A DNA stretch of 64,000 nt from contig NC_057371.1 of the NCBI RefSeq assembly GCF_016906535.1, forward strand, positions 992,001 through 1,056,000, in the 5' to 3' direction. This DNA is from Rhizoctonia solani. Taxonomy: Eukaryota > Basidiomycota > Agaricomycetes > Cantharellales > Ceratobasidiaceae. Below the pieces are notes generated by a model. The model made no database searches. It saw only the letters and a list, made by a program, of their open reading frames with translations, and had not been told where the DNA came from. The first letter of the stretch is position 1; each line of letters opens with the position of its first letter. Both the position numbers and the translations under genes were made by a program. Below are positions 1 through 10,357 of this stretch, piece by piece.

Positions 1-1070
1 ACACAACGCCCAGAAGAGTCTTCACAGTCATAGACAACACCCTCAAGGCCCCTTCTGGCTCAGGCAGCTCAGCCAACAACAACTTCTTAGTCCCTATCAA
101 GGATGAACCTGACCCAAAGGGAAAAAGGGTCAAACTGGAGTCACCAGAACCACCTGAAACAACCCCAAACACTTCCTGGACAATCCCACACACCCAGCAG
201 CACCTTGACACCAACCCAGAGCAACTATTCATTGGGCCAACACCTGTAGATCCCCCAAGCACATCTCAAGCAGCAACAAGTAATCCCCTAAGCAAAGAAT
301 CTATCAGTGCAACCAGGAGAAACAAATGAAGAAAAGGAGGCAAGAACGCTACACAACATTGCTACCATCATGGGCAGAGTCTTATCTGTCCCACTTCAGA
401 GCACCTTCAGGGGACCGTCCCATACTCCTGGCCCAGCCCAAGTCAAATCAAAATCCCTGCTCCTGAGAAGTACAATGGAAAGAAGGGTCCTGCAGCCAAA
501 TCCTTTATCCAAGATTGCAACACATACTTCCTCAGCAATGCTGCTTCCTTCCCTTCTGATCACAGTCAATCTCTTTTGTCCTCATGAGCCTGAAAGATGG
601 ACAACCCAAGAAGTGTGGACAGATTTAATTAGAGAAGCTGCTGAATGGGGATGACAAGCCAATCCTGGAATCCTGGAATACATTTGAAACAGCATTATTG
701 CGCAACTGAAGCAATCCAGCAGCAGCACAAATTGCAGAACAACGCCTGCACAAGCTCAAGCAGCTGAAATCAGCTAGTGATTATGCCACAGAGCTTAGAA
801 TCATAGCCAGCAAACTAGAATGGTTACACCCCGCCCCCATTGCCTCCTTCCGCCAGGGACTCAAGGCAGAAGTCAGAAGCAAGCTAATTGAGTACACCCT
901 GCACAAGAACATCACTGCACTGGACAGGTTTATCTCTACTGCTTGTCTAATTGATGACACGCTGTTTGAAGCGCGTAAGGAGCTAAGAAAAGACAGCAAC
1001 AGCAGCACCAGCTCACTGCAACGCCCTGCTCAAGGGTGCTCAAGTAATTTTGTTTCCAAGTAGGTTCAGG
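1..1070 (+). pseudogene. gag of gypsy family A copy 1, broken
   Basis: Between about 490 and 1060 two reading frames together give a retrotransposon Gag core: a stretch around SFIQDCNTYFLSNAASFP, then YATELRIIASKLEWLHPA and a run of charged helices. The frame is interrupted by stops near 626 and by a frame change near 650-690. Gag forms the cytoplasmic virus-like particle that packages the element RNA. No intact CCHC zinc knuckle is readable before the protease. Upstream of 300 the sequence is a Pro/Thr/Ser/Gln-rich low-complexity leader with stops in all frames. Confidence 0.75.
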
Positions 1071-1092
1071 AAGCAAGAAGAAGCACTGGAGA

Positions 1093-4000
1093 ATGTTTCA
1101 AGTGATAGAACCCCTGTTTTGTGCTGCCCTGCAAACCAATAAATCACCACTGCTCACTATAGACATAGAGGGAATCACAGACACCCAAACAGTAATTGAT
1201 TCTGGTTCTTCTGCCAACTTCATTGATCCACAATTTGCCTGTTCTCACAAGATTCTACTCATTGAACTAGACTCCCCACACCTGTCACTGGCATTAATGG
1301 CAAACAAGTCCGCAACCCTATCCGCTTCAAGGCCTGGTTAGTCTTTAGCTCTCAAAACAGGCAATGTTCCGCCATCTTCTATGCTCTTCCCCTTGGAAAC
1401 AGAAACCTTATCCTTGGAACCCCCTGGCTCAAATTGGATAACCCAGGTATTGATTGGACCACAATGAAAGTCCCACTTTGCCTGGATACAGAAGTACAAA
1501 CTGGCAGCATCAATGCTGAGCCACAGAACCTGCCTGTTGAGTTTCAGAAATTCCACAAGGTGTTTAGTGAAGAGTTCTTTACCACACTACCAAAACATTG
1601 CCCATATGACATTGCTATTGACCTGGAAGAGGACAAACAGCCTCCCTATGGCCCTATCTATTCTATGAGCCCTGCAGAAAGTGAAGCACTCAAAGAACAC
1701 ATGGACTCAGAACTTGCAGCTGGAAAGATTGTGCTAACCACCTCACCAGTAGGAGATCCAGTGATGTTTGTAAAAAGGGCTGATGGCAGGCTTTGCTTAG
1801 TGCAGGATTATTGCTGGTTGAATGCCATCACAATCAAGGACAGATATGCACTACCAAGACAGGACAAACTAATTGAGAAGCTGTGCCATGCTAGGATCTT
1901 CACAAAGCTAGATTTGAGGAATGGATATCACAACATCAGAATCAAAGAAGGAGATGAATGGAAGGCTGCATTTTGCACTGCCCTTGGTCACTTTGCTCCC
2001 ACAGTCATGCAATTTGGCCTTAGCAACGCCCCAGCTGTGTTTATGCGCTTCATGAACAACATATTCTGTGATTTACTTGACATCTCTGTGGTTGTGTATT
2101 TGGATGACATCTTGATCTTCTCAAACTCAAGAGAAGAGCATGTGGAACATGTCAAGGAAGTCTTATTTGCTTGCTGAAGCATAATCTATTCTGCAACCCT
2201 GCCAAATGCTACTTCTTTGTCACAGAAGTCACCTACATTGGTCTTGTGATTACTCCTGATGGCATCTCCATGGAGAAAGACAAGGTGCAAGCAATCATGG
2301 ACTGGCCTGAACCCCATAATGTGAAACAGGTGTAATTGTTACTAGGCTTTGCAAACTTCTACTGTTGCTTTGTCCCCAACTTCTCTTGCTTAGCATGCCC
2401 TCCAAATAACCTTACTCAGAAGGAGCAACCATGGATCTGGCTAGAAGAACAGAAAGCAGCATTTGATGCCATCAAGGCTGAGATTTACAAGGAGCCTGTT
2501 CTAGCTCACCCTGATGAATCTAAACCTTACACCTTGGAAACAGACACCTCTGGAGCAGCCATGGGTGCTGTACTATCTCAGAGAAAGGAAGATGGTTGTC
2601 TACATCCTGCATTCATGTCAGTCAGCTTTTCACCTGCTGAGCTGAACTATGACATGCATGACAAGGAGCTACTTGCCATCATTTGTGCATTTGAGCACTG
2701 GAGTATCTTCCTGGAAGGAACTGAGCAGCCAATCACTGTGTTTACTGACCACAAGAATCTGGAGTACTGGAAATCAGCTAGAACCTTCAACAGGCGTCAT
2801 GCGCACTGGCATCTCATGCTGGGGTCCTACAACTTTGTTATTGCTTATACACCTGGAAAACAGTTGCAGAAACCTGATGCCCTGTCAAGACAACCTGATC
2901 ACATGGACTTAGAACCAGCTCCACAAGTTATGATTCCAGAATCTTATTTTGAGGCATTTTCAGCACACATGGGCTCATCCTTGCTGGATCAAATCAAGGA
3001 AGCTACTCAGGAAGACCCTAGTCTTGACACAATCTTGCTAGCTGTATCGGACCCTAAATCCATGCCCCACAGCATTGCACAAAAGTTCAAGGACTATACA
3101 ATTCAGAAGGGTCTACTTTTGTATCAAGGAAGAATAGTTGTGCCAGATGAATCTGAGATTAAACAGCAGCTCTTATCATTTCCATGATTCCCCTGCTTCT
3201 GGTCACCAAGAAAGAGCACAAACTCTAGAGTTAATCAGTTGTCACTACTACTGGCCAGCAATGAAATTCCAAGTCAATGGCTATGTGGAGTCCTGTGAAA
3301 TCTGCCAAAGAAGCATGGGCCATGTACACAACTATGCTCTCAACCTGCTTTCTGTCCCAGCAAGCCCCTGGGAAGACATCTCATGATTTCATTGTCAAGT
3401 TCCCCAAGTGTAAGGGTTATGACAGCATCCTGGTGGTTGTAGATCACTTCTCAAAGATGATGCACCTGGTTCCCTGCAAAGAAACTGCTACTGCTGAGGA
3501 TGTACCTCAGATGTTCCTGGAGCATGTTTGGAAGCTACATGGTACTCCCTAGCGCACTGTCTGACAGAGGGACTACATTCAACTCCAAGTTCCTTAAAGC
3601 GCTCTACAAATCCCTGCAAATCACTCCTGGTTTCTCTACTGCTTATCACCCACAATCTGATGGGCAGACTGAGATCAAGAACCAATTGCTAGAGGCTTAC
3701 CTACATGCCCTCATCAATCATAGACAGCCTGATTGGGTTGATTGGCTCCACTGGCTGAATTTGCTCATAACAATGCCAGAAGCAAAGCAACAGGCAAATT
3801 GCCTTTTAAGATTGTGTATGGCCGTTCTCCTGTCATTTCACCACTCCTTGAACCCACTGGATTGCCTATTGCTGATGACAGAGCCAAGCAACTGGCTGAG
3901 ACAATTCAGGAAGTATAGGCATCAATCAAATGGGCTCAGGAGTGCTACAAACAGGCAGACACAGGGAAACCACCTCCTGAGTCCCAACCAGGAGACAAAT

Positions 4001-4480
4001 TTTGGCTTCTGGCTTCCAATATCATGTTGCAGCGCCTCAATAAAAAGCTAGACCATAAGCAGTATGGCCCTTTCCCTGTTATAGAAACAGTGGGCTCTCA
4101 CGCCTATTGCCTGGCTCTCCCTGAGACCATGAAGATCCATGATGTGTTCCATGTTAGCTTGTTGTCTGCTTTCAAACAAGACACAGAGTTTGATTGCACA
4201 TTCACCCCTCTGCCACCTGTAATCACAGCAGAAGGAGAAGAAGAGTATTAAGTAGATAAATTTGTAGATTGGGCAGCAGAAGACGGAATCTGGAAGTACA
4301 GGGTCAGATGGAAGGGATATGCGCCCCATGAGGACACATGGGAACCAGCCAAGGATCTACAGCGTTGCAAGGACAAATTGCGCAACTTCTTTGCTAATTA
4401 TCCGGATGCCCCAGCCACTAACAACCCCATCCCTGCAAATGCGCGCAAAGTTAAAAGAGGCAAGATGGTCAAAAACTCAG
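1093..4480 (+). pseudogene. pol of gypsy family A copy 1 (protease-RT-RNase H-integrase-chromodomain), broken
   Basis: The protease motif VIDSGSSANFID lies near 1192. The RT has LDLRNGYHNIRI and the YLDDIL catalytic motif near 2095. RNase H has ETDTSGAAMGAVLSQ and TDHKNLEYW. The integrase has an HHCC zinc finger (3190-3310), a core with DHFSKMMHLVPC and SDRGTTF, and YHPQSDGQTE. A chromodomain with YRVRWKGY lies near 4300. Breaks seen: a frameshift near 2165, stop TAA at 2333-2335, frame changes near 3183, 3385 and 3550, and stop TAA at 4249-4251. The catalytic YLDD is intact, so inactivation here is by frame damage. The 3' end of pol runs up to the start of ORF3. Confidence 0.92.
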
Positions 4481-4571
4481 CAAGTCAAAACTGCCCGCTT
4501 TGTCACTTTTCAAGCTCTCACTGCCAAAACTCGCCCTGCTAAGCTCTTCTTGCGCTCCCCACTATCCCAGC

Positions 4572-5302
4572 ATGCCCACTTTCAGCTCCATCAATGCCTT
4601 GGCCTACGATCCTTGCCTCAACATCGATTGCTACATCATGAACGGCCCAGAAGAAATGAGAGCACACCTGGACAGCTCTGCCAACATCATTCATGCTCTG
4701 ATGAGCGCCAGCAGTTGCAACAAGGTCAGGTTCTTCAAGCGCAACGTGTACAAGCACCCCAAGTGGGGATTCCTCTATTGGCTTGACCCCAGGGGAGAAG
4801 AAGGATTAGATACATTGTATGGAAAGCAAGTGTACCGCTGGTGGCATTTCATTGCCTCCCATCCAGGTGCCTTCAGGGATCTGTCACAATGGCATTGCCA
4901 TGGGTTTGCTACCCCACCCCTACAGTCTCCACACCTCCAATCTGCAAGGGAGCTGACCCAGGCAATGCAGAACCTCATTCTGCTTTACCCAGCGGACCCA
5001 CTGGCCTATACAAGCAGGCCAGCAACGCCAGTGACCCCTCCAGCATGCCCAGACACTCCAGGCCAACAGAGGCGCATGCACCAGCACCCTTGCCCTTCCC
5101 CCTGTTCTCCAGCACACCAGACACTTGCTGGACCCCAGGATACTCATCTCCAGTGAGAGAAACACAATGGGAGCCTCAGAGCTACCTAGGATGGGGCAAT
5201 GAGGAGATAAGAAGGAATGTGGAAACATTTGAAGGCAGGAAGAATGAGGAGCTGTTTAGTTTTGAGGAGTTACTTGCCATTGATTGTTCTGAATGGATGT
5301 AA
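4572..5302 (+). pseudogene. ORF3 of gypsy family A, copy 1: unknown protein between pol and the 3' LTR
   Basis: An ATG at 4572 opens a reading frame in a different frame from pol. It encodes about 240 residues: an N-terminal MPTFSSINALAYDP, a Trp/Tyr/His-rich middle (YKHPKWGFLYWLDP, YRWWHFIASHPGAFRD, QWHCHGFATP), a Pro-rich linker and an acidic tail ending in FEELLAIDCSEWM at 5302. The same protein is recognisable in copy 2 (10358-11591), where the run of C at the linker is one base longer. Copy 1 therefore carries a one-base frameshift near 5050. I recognise no family. No signal peptide or membrane segment is visible, so an envelope role is not supported. Confidence 0.7.
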
Positions 5303-5330
5303 GCAGCCCTTTGTCACTGCCTAAGGGCTT

Positions 5331-5344
5331 TTGAGGGGGGGCAA
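5331..5344 (+). other. Polypurine tract of gypsy family A
   Basis: A G-rich purine run (GAGGGGGGGCAA) lies immediately before the TGTCATGAG start of the 3' LTR. In LTR retrotransposons this RNase H-resistant tract primes plus-strand DNA synthesis. Family B has the equivalent tract at 18923-18935. Confidence 0.75.
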
Positions 5345-5796
5345 TGTCATGAGCCTTACCTCCTGACATGATTATGTGTTGACTGTCACTTCCTTCATCC
5401 CCCAGTGTACTTGTCTGGGAGACTCATCTGTATCCATCTCATCTGTTTGCATTGCTCTTATCTTCCCTGTTTATGTTCTTCCCTCTTCCTTGTTCCCTTC
5501 TTGCACTTAGTCCAGACTTATTCTGCTTTAAGTACTTGCATCTTGCTTATCCTGCTGCGCACCGGCCTGGTTCAATGTGTAGAGCTTCTGAGCCATATGC
5601 TCTATCTTGCTTCCAGGTTGTGCAGCCTGGACACCGTCCCTTGTCCCTGTATCTACCCCTTTTCACTTTGTTATAAAAGAAGACTGTGAATTGCCTTGGA
5701 AATCCCAAGAACAATTCACCTTGTCGATTTCCCACTTTCTCATCTGTGTGAATCGTCTCAATATCTCACAGCAATCATTCATTCTTGGTTGTGACA
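5345..5796 (+). repeat. 3' LTR of gypsy family A copy 1 (452 bp)
   Basis: The LTR starts with TGTCATGAGC directly after the polypurine tract and ends with TTGTGACA, giving 5-bp inverted termini TGTCA/TGACA. A TATA-like TATAAAAG lies at 5672. A homologous copy on the other strand occupies 6077-6536, which confirms the limits. Confidence 0.85.
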
Positions 5797-6076
5797 GGAT
5801 GCCTGCCTCAGTGCAAGCAAGGCCATTGTTGATTTGCGTGAGTTGATGTCTGCCATAGTGTCTGATGCAGATTACATGCAATCTGGGAGGTGTATCAAGG
5901 TAAGGGTTTTGAGTCTGTCAGAATCAATGAGAGGATAGCCCAGTTGGCAGTGTGCAATAACCCAATGCGCTCTGTGGCATGGGAGGAGAGAACCATAAGA
6001 AGTAAATGTGGGAATGATAACCTGAGTGATGTCTAGGTTGATAGATTAGCTACAGCCAGGAAAGAACAATTCACAA
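5797..6076. other. 280-bp stretch between two LTR copies, unassigned
   Basis: A short open stretch at 5800-5930 reads like coding sequence (around LRELMSAIVSDADYMQS), then stops appear in all frames. It is probably a remnant of whatever element or gene the LTRs landed in. I do not recognise it. Confidence 0.3.
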
Positions 6077-6536
6077 TGTTGCAACCAAGAATGAAATGAC
6101 TGCTGTGAGATAATGAGACAATTCACACAGATAAGGAAGTGGGAAATTGACAAGGTGAATTGTTCTTAGGGTTTCCACGCCACTTCATAGTCTTCTTTAA
6201 AACAAAAGTAAAAGGGAGTAAAAACATGGGAAGGGAAGTTGTCTGGGCTGCACAACTGGGCGGCAAATATAGCATTTGGCTCAGAAGCTCTGCACAGTAA
6301 ACTAGACTGGTATGCAGCAAGATAAACAAGATAGAGGCACTCAGAACAGAGTAAGTCCGGACTAAGTGCAAGAAGGGAACAAGGAAGTGGGAGGAACCTA
6401 AACAAGGAAGACAGGAAACATACAAACAGACCAGATGGATACAGATGGGATGTCTAAGAGTTCCCTAGACACATGCACTGGGGAGGAAGCAACAGGCAAT
6501 ACATAGCCATGTCAGGAGGTGAGGCTCATGATAACA
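6077..6536 (-). repeat. Solo or orphan LTR of gypsy family A, inverted
   Basis: The reverse complement matches 5345-5796 over nearly its full length, including the ends (TGTTATCATGAGCC start, GGTTGCAACA end). No internal sequence of the same orientation is attached. The 5-bp flanks (CACAA and GCGTT) do not match, so there is no target duplication, and integrase sequence of copy 2 abuts its right end. It probably marks a rearrangement, not a simple insertion. Confidence 0.8.
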
Positions 6537-7779
6537 GCGTTGTACAGAAGTTCAAGGACTATACAATGGATGGTCTACTTCTGTATCAAGGAAGAATAGT
6601 TGTGCCAGATGAACTTGGGTTCAAACAGCAGCTCCTGTCCTTCCATGATTCTCCTGCTTCTGGCTGCCAAGGAAGAGCACAAACTCTGGAGCTCATCAGA
6701 TGTCACTACTACTGGCCTGCAATGAAAATTCAAGTCAATCACTATGTGGAGTTTTGTGAAATTTGCCAAAGAAGTAGGGGACATGTACATAACTATACTC
6801 TCCAACTGCTTTCTGCCCTTTCTGGTCCCTGGGAAGACATCTCATATGATTTCATTGTCAAGTTTCCCAAGTGTAAGGGATATGACAGTGTTTCAGTAGA
6901 CAAGTTAGGCAGGAGTGAATTTCATATTGCTATAAGTAGATTTCCAAACAACCACCTGTCAAAATTTGTGCCACTATATGATTTCTACATCACTTTACCT
7001 ACAACTGTATGAGTATATAGCTGGGTGTGAATGAGGTTGTAATGCCAAATTTTGTGGGGAATCATTATTAGAACACGTGTTACAGGTTATGTTCTCACAA
7101 AGGTCAAAGTGTAAATTTTACATGCGCAATCTGTCCCCCTAAGAATGACCAAAAACCCGCCTAGTTTGCAGATTATTCTTACTATGTATAGCCCGCTACC
7201 TCTGGGGACCCACAGAAACCATCTATGTAACACTTTTACGCATAAACCACTGCACACCAGCTCCAGGCTTCCTGATTGGCGCTCATGTAGTCACACACAC
7301 ACACTGGTTTGAATCAGCGTCAATATACTTGTACTGCATGGGAGTTTTGCCAAAGAAACATGTTCTCTACTTTGCACATCTTTGCTTTGACCTACCCAGT
7401 TTTGATTCTACTTTGTTGCTTGTATGCCTGATAGATTTAGCAAGATACAGATCAAGTATCTAGCATTTCTGCTATGCGTACTGGACCCTTTGATCACTAA
7501 ATGGAGGAATTCTATCCCTGCAAACATTGCTCTTTCAATACTACTAGGTTGTTTGATGTCTGGTTTACTTATTGACTTGGAGAGTGTATTTGGGCTTTAA
7601 TGTCAAACGCTTTCAGCCTTAGTTACCCAGTTGAGTAACTACATATTCAAGACATGGAATGAGCCCTTCCTTGCTGGGTTTAATAATAAGCTCCTCATGC
7701 ATGCCTTGATAAATATGCTTAAGCTGTATTAAGCCAAGGCTGTCACATTCCTAATGTCCGGGGCTTTGTCAATGTGACA

Positions 7780-8134
7780 TTTCATTCAATCTGTTGGCCC
7801 AAGCAACACCAGCGCATCAACTACAATGGGTACAAATGGCAACATGCAAACAAGTATAATGCAATTGCTGCTCCCAAAGGACATTGTGCATTGTTCATTA
7901 CCAATTGAGGGGTGTTGTGCTGATAGTGCTGTGCTTGCTACATCAGGACTCAAAGAGGAGTTCAACAGGCATGCTTATGGATTACTGGGGCAACAAATGT
8001 TTACTTATGGTGATCCTGCATATGGAACTACAGACACAATTATCTCCACAGCAAAAGAGAAGATTGATCTAGATAAGGTATATATTTATATACATCTGAA
8101 AACAGGAGCTAAGAGGCAGGATGAGCACAAGTGA
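7780..8134 (+). pseudogene. Harbinger-like DDE_Tnp_4 transposase fragment
   Basis: In two frames the sequence reads NYNGYKWQHANKYNAI, then SLPIEGCCADSAVLATSGL and FTYGDPAYGTTDTIIS. These match, in order, blocks of the DDE_Tnp_4 superfamily: the NGYKR..K region, the (V/I)EG..HDS block and the YGDPAY block. The expected HD is CAD here, so a catalytic Asp may remain while its neighbour is lost. A frameshift or stop separates the first block from the second near 7900. The N-terminal half of the transposase is absent. The role in an intact element would be cut-and-paste transposition. Confidence 0.65.
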
Positions 8135-8141
8135 CTTGCTT

Positions 8142-9108
8142 TCAAGGGGCTTCCTCTGGTATAGTTGCACTATCACAAGCATGCTTGGAGGTTGTGGCAG
8201 CTGGCCAGTTTTGAGAAGTTAGTTCCTGGGTTAGCTGGTTTGACTCTACCTGGGCTTGAGCAACCACCTGCATACCCTGCGCCAGCTCCATAAAACACTC
8301 TGAGTTGTTTTCATTTGCTGCAATTAGGATCCCATGTTGTGTATTCTCTGCTTTGGTTACATTTTCAAGTGCTTCAATAACTAGGTCAAGCTGTTGGGAG
8401 CATCTGGGAGAGGAGGGGGTTGTCTTGTTACTACAAGTAGTGTGATCTAGTCCCACATCAGGGTCAATTGGCAGTGATGCAGGAGGTGAGGAGGGGTTGC
8501 CAATGCCTTGGGTGAATGTTGTAAGTGCTGCATCCCAAGCTAATTAGCCCTGATGTTCATTACAAGCAGCTTGCTTAAGAGGGGTTATATGTTGATATAG
8601 TGTTGATTAGCTTACATTGGATTTCTCTACCACTCCCTGCTCCTTCTTCCTTTCAGCAGTCTCCTTCAGCCCACAAATGAGATCAATCTGAGAGTGATAA
8701 ATACCAGTTTCACTGTTTGAAAACTGTGTTTGTGGTTTATGCCCTTTGTGCTACAATATACAAAGCTGGGTGAGTTATTAATGGTTAGTTTATTGCAAAA
8801 GAGCATACCAAATCAATACACTTGTTGACTTTCTTCTTTATAACTGCTGTTGTGAATTTCCAAGTAACAGACATTGAATTGCCTACCACATTGGCCACTT
8901 CATCCCAAGTGTTGCCAATGTTTCCATGTTCCTTGCCCCAAGGGTTGCAGTTGACAGCAGTAATGAGCATGGCATTGGTTTCTTTGCTGGTGAGTGGACA
9001 TGCACCTTGAGAGGTTTCAGCTGCAGCTTCTTTATCAATATTATCAGTGTTGTTGTCTCTACATGATTTGTTAGATCCCTTGTGTTTTTGACAGACTCTG
9101 GGAGCCAT
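8142..9108 (-). pseudogene. Harbinger accessory SANT/Myb-like protein, two exon-like blocks
   Basis: The first block (9108-8785) starts MAPRVCQKHKG and contains NPWGKEHGNIGNTWDEVANVV followed by a basic stretch. That pattern resembles the Myb/SANT-type DNA-binding protein encoded beside Harbinger transposases, which is known to carry the transposase into the nucleus and to the ends. The second block (about 8550-8142) is a Gln/Ser/Thr-rich coiled-coil-like tail (QQLDLVIEALENVTKAEN). The 230 bp between them contain stops and may be an intron. It is oriented against the transposase fragment. Confidence 0.5.
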
Positions 9109-10357
9109 TAGGGTTGGCTGTGAGGTTGTTCAAGTTAGAGTTGAATGTTGAGTAAAATTTGAAATTGCATTGAGTGAAATTTCAATGATGAATTTCTCTC
9201 CTGCCTCACCTCTCTAGTGGTTGTAGACTGCTTCTCAATGATGCACTTGACTCCCTGCAAGGAAGCTGCTACTGCTGAAGATGTAGTGCAGATGTTCTTG
9301 GAGCATGTTTGGAAGCTGCATGGCACTACCAAGCATGCTGTGTCTGACAGAGGCACTACATTCACCTCCAAGTTCCTCAAGGCACTCTACAAATCTCTGC
9401 AAATCAACCCCAGCTTCTCTACGGCTTACCACCCACAATCTGATGGACAAACTGAGATCAAGAACCACTGGCTAGAGGCTTATCCGCACTCTTTCATCAA
9501 TCACAGACAGTCTGATTAGGTTGATTGCTTCCCACTACCTGAATTTGCTCACAACAATGCCACAAGCAAAGCAACAGGGAAATCACCATTTGAGATTGTG
9601 TATAGCTGCTCTCCTGTCATTTCCCCAATTTTGGAACCCACTTGATCACCTGTTGCTGATGTTAGAGCCAAACAACTGGCTGAAACTATTTATGAAGTAC
9701 AGGTATCAATCAAATGGGCTCAGGAGTGCTACAAACAGGCAGACACAGGGAAACCACCTCCTAAGTTCCAACCAGGAGACAAATTTTGGCTTCTGGCTTC
9801 CAATATCATGTTGCAGCGTCCCAATAAAGAGCCAGACCATAAACAGTATGGCCCTTTCCCCATCATAGAAAGAGTGGGCTCTCACACTTATTGCCTGGCT
9901 CTCCCTGAGACAATGAAGATCCATGATGTGTTCCATGTTAGCTTGTTGTCTGCTTTCAAACAGGACACAGAGTTTGATTGCACATTTGTTCCTCTGCCAC
10001 CTGTGATCACAGCAGAAGGGGAAGAAGAGTATGAGGTGGACAAATCTGTAGACTGGGCAGCAGAAGATGGAATCTGGAAGTACAGGGTCAGATGGAAGGG
10101 ATATGTGCCTCATGAGGACACATGGGAACCAGCCATGAATCTACAGCATTGTAAGGATGAATTGCGCAACTTCTTTGCCAATTGTCCAGATGCCCCAGCC
10201 ACCAAAGACACTATTCCTGCCAATGTGTGTAGAGTTAAAAGAGGCAAGGTGGTTAAGCATCTTTCCAAGTCCAAAGCTGCACACATAGCTGTTCTGCATG
10301 CTCTAATTGCTAAACCCTGCTTCAATTCTTCATTCCTGTGCTCTGCTCTATCTCAAT

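Larger units (their letters stand above)
1..5796 (+). mobile_element. Ty3/gypsy family A retrotransposon, copy 1, decayed; 5' LTR outside the window
   Basis: The order gag, protease, RT, RNase H, integrase, chromodomain, ORF3, polypurine tract, 3' LTR is visible from left to right. This order with integrase after RNase H and a C-terminal chromodomain defines chromoviral Ty3/gypsy elements. Reading frames are broken by several frameshifts and stops, so the copy cannot be autonomous. The left edge lies before position 1, so the 5' LTR and primer-binding site of this copy cannot be seen. Many expected arginines are cysteines (for example FYCC and NFSC in the RT/RNase H linker), as expected from CGC to TGC changes. 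Confidence 0.93.
6899..9214. mobile_element. PIF/Harbinger-like DNA transposon inserted in integrase
   Basis: The integrase sequence is continuous if 6899-9214 is removed. The ends carry imperfect inverted repeats: 6907-6925 (AGGCAGGAGTGAATTTCAT) against the reverse complement of 9188-9206, with 17 of 19 bases matching. A 3-bp TAG lies at both borders (6897-6899 and 9215-9217), the size expected for Harbinger target duplications; the exact border is uncertain by a few bases. Inside are a DDE-type fragment (+) and a SANT/Myb-like protein (-), the two-gene layout known for PIF/Harbinger elements. Confidence 0.75.

Noticed and set aside
4572..5302. ORF3 as a retroviral-type envelope gene
   Set aside because: No signal peptide, no hydrophobic membrane segment and no furin-like site are visible.
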